Positions 26,601 to 35,600 of a stretch of 64,000 nt of DNA are shown here, piece by piece. The stretch's first letter is position 1. Every line of letters starts with the position of its first letter. Source of the DNA: Siphonodentalium dalli (lineage: Eukaryota > Mollusca > Scaphopoda > Gadilida > Siphonodentaliidae); NCBI GenBank assembly GCA_032622095.1, contig CP136067.1, positions 52,863,899 to 52,927,898 on the forward strand, given 5' to 3'. The notes under the pieces were generated by a model that had not been told where the DNA came from, searched no databases, and saw only the letters and a program-made list of their open reading frames with translations. The translations under genes and the position numbers were made by a program.

Positions 26601-29600
26601 TCCATCATGGACTTTATAACACAAAATCCTTGGAGTTGCCAGTTACTTGCCGATGGCCAGTGTTGTGTCCAGACCTGTTAAGTTTTGAAAATGTCAATCC
26701 GGGAGATTTTTGCGGGAGGTATGCCCAAATATGCTCATGTTCCAAAAATAATTTTTATGATGAATATTATATAGTTTTTTTGAGTTTCTATTTGTGTTTA
26801 TTTTATAAATATATAGACCTAAATAAAATGGTAATGATTGTCCTGTTGGTAGTTGTAATAGAGCTTCTGTGAGTGGGAGATACCACCATTTATTGAAGAG
26901 AAAGAAGCAGACACTTCGTATAAACTAAGTAAAAATTCTCAGAATTCCACCGGATACAGCCGGATAAGCGCGAAACCGAAAGTATAATTCGGAATAAACT
27001 ACAAAGTGGACTCGTCTAACGGTTTACCCCCAAAAGAAATGCACACATTCAACCATTTATTAACTAATTTTAAGAAGCAGAAACTTTGTTTAAAATAAGT
27101 TAAAACGAACACGAGTTACACAGGTTTCAACCGGACATGTATGCATGAAATCGATTGTACAAAATGACCCGTCTTACAGTTTTACCCGCAAACGAAATCA
27201 TGGACACATTCCATCGTAATGCCTACCATTGTGACTAATCTGTAACTAAGAATTTGCATCAATGGGGCCTTACAATACAGCTGCAAACTTGTGTCGCATA
27301 TGGTTGACGAGTCTATCAGCAAATTAAATCACTGTTAGATTAGCCGTAAGTGTGCCAATTTCCTCCGCCACTAAAACTGGCAATGTTGTGATATAGCCTT
27401 ATTTGCTGAAAGCGACATTAAACCCCCGATCATTCAATGAATCAACCACAATGAATTTTCATCCTTTCAGAACAAGAAGTCGACATTTGGCAGTTCAAAG
27501 TCGTCTACACTGCCTGCATTATATCAGTGGCTAGTCAAATATAAACAACTACTCACCTCAAAGGTCAGCATACTATCTTAAAGGGACTCAAAGTCTTCAA
27601 AGTTGGTTTATGCGAAATAACATAAATTTTATAAAAGTTTTTGAACTTTTTTTGTTTGTTTTTTGAACATGGTAAAATAAATAAACTTTTTTCTTATTTT
27701 CATTATTAATAACTCTCAATTATCGAGATTTCGCATATCAAAACCATTGTTATGTAAACATTACTGTTACAGTGGCATTAACAATCAAAGTCCAATAACA
27801 TACCAAAGTTTAATCACAATTTTACAGTAAACATTGGAAAAGGTGAAAGCATTGATAAATTTCTGAAAATTATTTTTAGACATATACTGCTTGGATTTGA
27901 AGTAAATGCATAGCTAATATATGGAAAAATAAATGCAATGCGTGGTCATGACAGGTTCTCGCAATCAGACTCAGCCGTTATCCCTAGCCTCTGTGGATGG
28001 AGGAGACTTGGGCACTGTTCACAGACACTTTGCTATCGATTGGTAAGCGACCGTATGTAGGTCGAATCAGCGTTTCGTTTTGATTTTCACACAGTTATGG
28101 AGATGATATAAAACAGGTTAATCAATTAAAGTTCTGCTCAAGTCGGAACCAGTGAGAATGTGTGTGTCAAAACTATAGGATTAACCCTTTACCCAACAAA
28201 ACGGCCAAAACCGGCCAAATAAAGCTTCAACAGCCTAAAATATCTTCGATCTGTCTCAATAGAACCATACAAATATGGATATCATTGGAACCGGCTCCTT
28301 GACCACATTGTGATAGTTACAGTTATGCCCTGTGCCAATGCATTCTCTTATATATGCGAGTCGACCATAGGTCGCCTCGCATATATAAGAGAATGCATTG
28401 GCCTAAAAAAAATCTTTTTTTAACACTTTTTACCATTTTTTCTTACATTCTTTAACAATTTTATAATTTTTAATGTGTTAAGCCAATGCATTTTCTTATA
28501 TATGCGAGGCGACCTATGGTCGACTCGCATATATAAGAGAATGCATTGGCACAGGGCCCTTCTGTTGGGTAAAGGGTTAAGGCCAAACATGGATATGAAT
28601 CATCAGGCTCGCTGTGTGACAATGAAAGCAAAATTCCGATAAGACCTAAATACGGTCATTAACCAATACATATTGTAGCATGCATGAATAGTGCCTTCAT
28701 CTAAGTGACCTGTCAATGACTTCTTCAGTAGCTCTGATAATGTTTCTTATCATTTTCAGTTCTGCTTATATTTCTATGATGTTCTTAGTAAGCAGACTGT
28801 AGCTGCGGAAATGAAGACTAAGTTAGGAAAAACACAAGAAGACTTTGTCTCGAGGTAAATGTCACAATGGTTAGCAACCTTAGCCTTTTCATTACCTTAT
28901 TTTCCCTTTCAGTGCAGTGTATTCATAGAATATATATTGTTGATGCAGCACGAGTGCCAGTGTGGAAGGATATAGCCTCGAGTTCTATCCTTCTGCAATG
29001 GCAAAAGTGCCGTGTCCGCAAGCCCATTAACACAAGGGCTGCAACGATACACTTGGGTAATGGTACGATACAACAGGCTTGAGATTCAACGAGATTCAGT
29101 GAATTGAATCTCATAATGATTTTCGCAAAACTTTTCAATTTTCAGTGCTTTATGACTAATTTGATTCAGCATTTGATTATCGCAAAAATAAATGAATTTT
29201 GAGTCCTGATACAAATCACGATACATGACCAACAATTTTTAACTGGAGGTAGAGATCATTTTAAACTAAAATGGAGTTTAAATGTTGGCTAGATGAGTCA
29301 ATTATACATAGTATACATGTAAACTTGAGAGATAATTGGACGTTTTGCTTTTTTACACTTGCCCATCTTCAGACATTACTTGATTTCCTGTATCATGATA
29401 CACATGACACGATACGATGCATGTATCTTTTGAAAGTATATGGCGATACATTGGAATCACAATGAATCGTTGCAGCCTAATTTAAGACACATGTCATTCT
29501 GTGTTTATTACACGCCACCCATCCTAGTATCTGTGAATTAAAAACTATAGGCTTTCAAGTTTTTTTCAGACACCTTCAGGGCTTGTTTTGTCATGTGTGA

Positions 29601-32600
29601 TGATGGTTTTATTTTATAGTTCCAGTTTCAAGTTTGAGGCGGACGTCATTTATGTTCAGAGTTCGTGCTGCCACTTGCCAAATTTGCCAATGGCAATAAT
29701 AATTCACAAAAAATATTTTCATTTGCCAAAAGTTTTGGCAAGTCACTTTTTAATTCCTCAATAAAGTTTAAAAATATCGGTCAATCAATACCATTCATTT
29801 TAGGAAACTATTACAATATAACTATATTAGTGGTGTTTATATGGTTTCGGAAATATTAACACCTCCATTAAGATGCAGTTAATCTGGTAACATTATTATC
29901 GATGGGTGGAGTGATTAACAATATTTAGTGTGATGGTGATGTTTACATAGCTAATCCACTTATGATGTTCCCTTCTGGTGAAGCAACTCTTCTACCATTT
30001 TATTGTTCGGTGTTTGGTTTATTGTTGTATGATAAACTACAATAGATATGCCAGTATAATTATTAACTAACTGCTTTCCTATCGATATGAAACATCGTTC
30101 AAACCGCGAGTGTCGAAACATAAAACTCAATCAAGGTTGCAGAAAATGATACTATCAGGGATAACATTTGGCAAAATCTAATAGAATTTGGCAAAAACTA
30201 TTTTCATTTAGCAAAAGTAAATATCGGTCCAGCGCGGACCCTGTTGATGTTGCATGACTTCAACATGATGCATATGGCACACGTGGGGCATATGGATTTG
30301 TAAATATGGCACACCAGGAATACAGTAATTCTAGGAACAAGCATGAAGTAAAGTTCCTGGAAACCTGTAGTTCTGTTATTGTTGTTTCTAGACAAATTAA
30401 AACAAGAAGTTGCACCTCAGGTGCTAGCATAACACCAAATTGAAACATTGCCAGGAAGGAAACCAAATGTAAAATAAAAAATAGAAAGATAACTCTAGAA
30501 TGGAAAAGGCAAACTACGTCATGACTTCATTTTCCTTTCCACACATATGAGTGGAAAGGTTTAACCCATCCTATACTAAGTACTCATTGACTAGTAGTTC
30601 CCCTAGGAAATGTTCAGATAATAAGTAGGTTGTTTGTTGAACTTATTTTCTGAACTTTTCACTCCAATAAATAGGACTCCTTCTGTACTTATTATAGGAC
30701 TCCTTCTGTACTTATTATTATAGGACTCCTTCTGTACTTATTATTTGCCGTCTGCTCAGTAGTTGTCAGGAACACTCATCCAGGTGAATAATAGACCATT
30801 CCAGTGTATACTTTTATAACTGAGTGGGAAAATCCATTTAACCCTTTACCCAACAGGCCAAATAAAGCTTCAACAGCCTAAAATATCTTCGGTCTGTCTC
30901 AATAGAACCCTACAAATATGGATATCATTGGAACCGGCTCCTTGACCACATTGTGATAGTTACAGATATGCCCTGTGCCAATGCATTCTCTTATATATGC
31001 GAGTCGACCATAGGTCGCCTCGCATATATAAGAGAATGCATTGGCCTTAAAAAAATCTTTTTTTAACACTTTTTACAATTTGTTCTTACATTCTTTAACA
31101 ATTTTATAATTTTTAATGTGTTAAGCCAATGCATTCTCTTATATATGCGAGGCGACCTATGGTCGACTCGCATATATAAGAGAATGCATTGGCACAGGGC
31201 CCTTCTGTTGGGTAAAGGGTTAAGAGATACAAATTATGAAACCGACTGATCGGTGGGACACAGGGTAAGGGAGATCTGTCAATAACAGGTGTGCTGCAAA
31301 TTTATCTTGTTATCTTTTTCAGAATAACATCTTTCCAGAGGAAAACCGATGCCAGTAATATTAGTCTAGTCCTGGATGCAAATGGCCTGCAATGGCAGAA
31401 AGGATGGGGAGCATATTGCCATCCAGCCAAGGTGCATGAGAAGCCAACGGGGCTAAAACTCTATCCAGCTATCTTCACCCATCCAGGGGTATGTGAATTC
31501 ATATGCAATGTGTCAGTTGTGATCTAAAATATATTGCAATGTTTTGCCACCAGTAAGAAACAGCGTCATTGATTGGCCAGATAGCCGTGCAACATATCCC
31601 ATGGTTGGCCTCGAGCCGTCAACATTATTTTCATTTGAAACATTTCACCAATAAATGCGGGCTGCAGGGTATGCGGATGGATTCAAATTTGAAATCCAAG
31701 ATGGCTGCTGGCAGCCATGTTTTATAACGAATTTTGGAAATAATCGATGACAGCAATCTAGAGGACAGCCCAAAGATCCATATCAAGTTTGGTGACAATA
31801 GGATAAGGGATGTGGCCTGTAGGGTGTGCCATAGGATTTAGTCAGGCAAAGAGTAAAATCAAAGATGGCCACTGGCAACCATGTTTTTTAATGAATTTCG
31901 GGAATAATAGATGGCTCCCATCTAGTGGTCACCCCAAAGATCCATATAAAGCTTGGTGACGATCGGATGAGGGATGTGGCCTGTAGGGTGTGCCAAAGGA
32001 TTTAGTCATGCAAAGAGTAAAAACCAAGATGGCTGCCATGTTTTTCATCGAAAATTGATCAAATTCAATGGCTCCCATCTAGAGGTGATCCTAAACATGC
32101 CTGCAAATTTTCAAAACAGTTTCTCCAATAAATGCGGGCTGAGCCGATGGATTCAAATTTGAACTCCAAGATGGCTGCTGGTGGCCATGTTTATTAACGA
32201 ATTATGGAAAAAATCGATGACTCCCATCTGGAGGACACTATGAAGATCTTTGGTGATGATCAGATGTGGGATGCGGCCTGTAGGGTGAGCCAAAGGAAAT
32301 TGTTGACAGACACATGGACAATGGACACCAACCCACGACAATAGCTCAAACTTTACAAAGTAAAGTTGAGCTAAAAAAGGTCATCACACACCTGTCAGAA
32401 GAAAAGACATTAAACACCAAACATCAGTCACTCTGCTTTTCACATAAAGCAGACACTGAAATCCAACCCTGACTTTGATTATAGCAACTTATGCTGAAAA
32501 CAACGAGATGTCGGATTGTTTCTCAAGTATTCTCCGAACTATACAACCAGCATGCATGAACAAGAAGAGTTTGTATTCGCCTCCCTATGTAGATATTTGT

Positions 32601-35600
32601 TAACATGAAATCAACAAAGCCTTCCTATAGAGTTCACAAATTTGTTTTTATTCCATATGTGTTCCCTTTTCTTTTTCCTGGAAAATTAACATACTTTTAC
32701 TTTGAGTAATATGAATTGTACGTGACATGAAGTGGAGTAACCACACACATTGTGCCTCGAATTTGCTTTTTTATTGCCAACATAATGCTAAGAATAATTT
32801 ATGTAACAGCATGCAATGGCCCCGGTGGAGACCACATGACAAGTATTGTCATGGATTGTGCAATCTTGTCTCGATTCTGGCCTTCAAAGCCAACATGATG
32901 TAAATGATGTCATGAACAGTGCAATGATGGTTTCGCTGGTTTTCATTAAGCTAGCTAACGAAATTGGCCTAAATGAAACTAATATACCTAAATCACATGG
33001 GAATTCTTCGGAAGTTGTGAAGTTGACAATTTAATTTTCGTCTCTTTGGTCCACTGCTGATTCCGGAATTTAACAATCTTCAGACAGTTACTAACCAGAA
33101 GTCACGTGTCATTTCACAAAAAATGTACACACCACCAGAATTTGGCTCATCACTATAGAAAATAATATAGAACAAATTATATGATGTCATCATTCACCTG
33201 TGCCTAATGTATAAGCACCAAAGCACGCATCGCGCGCTTGTGGTTGCTATAAAAGGACAGGCAAAATCTGCATATACCACACCATCCGGGTCCTGATGAA
33301 GATAAACTGTTATCGAAAGTGCTACATCATTATTAGGATATTCAAGTGATTGATTACCTCCCTGGTGGATCATCCTCACCTAATTTTCTTTACTCATAAC
33401 TCGATCACCTGCAATATGGCCACGAGCATCTCTCTCTCTCTCTCTCTCTCTCTCGAAGGTCACACCTTTGACATCAACTTCCCCACACCCAACGTGTCCC
33501 TCACTGTAGTATTCCACGGTGATGACTCGCAAAGGGGAACAAAACGTACATGCACAAATCTGGAACAATGAACCTCAGCAGGCAAATAAAGAGGGGGAGA
33601 TATCGTGTGGATCTTCACTCTGTGCACACCCTACAACAGTAGGCACTTAATTGGTAATGTTGGCCTCGGAGGCGAAAAGATGGGCAACGAAAACCGTCCG
33701 ACGGCGGTGAAGAAAATACTAACAAGAAGGACTTTAACTAGTCGCCTCCCAAATACTTCTACTTTGGTTAACTGCATTATTTTACCATGCATCTATTAGT
33801 TCGCAGAAGCAACTTAATTTCTGTTTGCATGACAATTCTAACTAATTTTAATAATTTGAAATAATCTTTTCTCAGGAATATCCAGCTAAACATTGGCCAA
33901 ATGTAGTTATGAGAATAACAGAAATTGGCACAGATATTGACAAAGTTCATTACTTTTACGATAAGGTGAGTACATTTATTGTCAGTTTTTTTATTATAAA
34001 AATCACAGATGCACTGTATGTTCCTCGCTTATAGCTGAAATGAGGTCATAGCTCAAAAGTTTGTAACAGTTTCGGGAAAAAAAGAGAGCAGAATACATCA
34101 TGGATAATAACTGAAAGTGTTTTGCATATCAAGTAAAGTGAACCTTGATACTTGCCATTTGTACAAATTAAATTTGCAGGCATTGAAGCATTTGCAAATA
34201 TTCTGCTTTTATCAGCTTTTATGGCATCATTTATTTCACTGGTGCGCATTAAAATGCGACTAAAAATATTGTCAACATTTCAAATGATTTTGATGCGGTA
34301 ATTTATTCATTTTAATTTTGTTTTACTTTAGGCCAAAATTACTAAAAAATTTGTGTTCTCAGGCACCTCCCTATGACTGAAATTTTCTTTTAATTTTTTT
34401 TTCAATATTTTCTGTTAATATTTCAATTAACCCTTTGAGTGCCAGGTCGATTTTTGTATCAACCCATATACCCTGTGCCAATGCATTCTCTTATATATGC
34501 GAGTCGACCATAGGTCGCCTCGCATATATATAAAGAGAATGCATTGGCCTAACAATTTTTTTTTTTTTTTTTTTTTTAAATTTTAATAATTTATTCTTAT
34601 ATTCTTTAAAGCATGATCATGATGCTTCCTCTCATTTGTCATTAACTGTCTATTCTAACCAAGTTGAAAGTGTTGAGTCAAGTAACGCATTTGCACATAT
34701 AGACAAGAAGATGAGCATCACTTACCCATGGGGCAATTTCATTCATTACTCTGGGCTGGAATGGAAAAATTATTCAGGACAGAAATGAGTGAAATGAGAG
34801 AAGTAATCTAATAATAGCAACAGCCGCAAGACAAAATGCTTTTCAAATATTAAAATTGGACAAAACCCAATTTGAGTGTGAAGATGAAGTCACGATATAG
34901 ACCACTAAAACATTGGGTATATAAAGATTTAACAGTCTGCAACTCATTTGATAAAATATTCTCGATTAAGATGCGCGTTGTGTTCTGTCTATTTATTGCA
35001 CACCCATTGCTTTATTGTTGTGAAATGCAGCAAGATACAGATGGTTTCAAAACATTCAATAAAAATATATGTCTCTCTTGTCCTTTGACAATACAAACCT
35101 ATTACATTGTCAACATTCTGATGACTACATCAACTGTAACAAAATGTCTTCATTATTTTGACGTCTGCTTTATCAAAATATATCTATTTGTTTTTCAATT
35201 AAATAAGGTAGTGCCAATACTAATTTTAGTATTCTGTAATCGGCAATCTCTGGGTGTGCAATGAACATAGAATGACACAGTGGCATGAACTGGTTAACTC
35301 ATTCATTGTGGAGCCCCAAGAAAATTATGTTGCCTGGCCGCCAGTCCCCTTGAGTGACATGTACATGTATATTATTATATCAGCATCAGTCGGCCATCAT
35401 TTTTTAATCATCTTCTGGCCAATGGCTGAAGATTTCTAAGTTCACCATACCTGTTGATTTCCGATATAGCTAAAACATCCATTGGACTAGAACATGCAGT
35501 TAAAGTATTAAGTGACTCTGTCACTGTTTTTGTCAATGTCAATGCACAACCCTGGAATACTTTATAAATTTCAATTATTATTTGCATCGGTACCATATCA

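Noticed and set aside
33350-33571. 73-codon frame with LSLSLSL
   Set aside because: It comes from a (TC)n microsatellite; nothing recognisable on either side.
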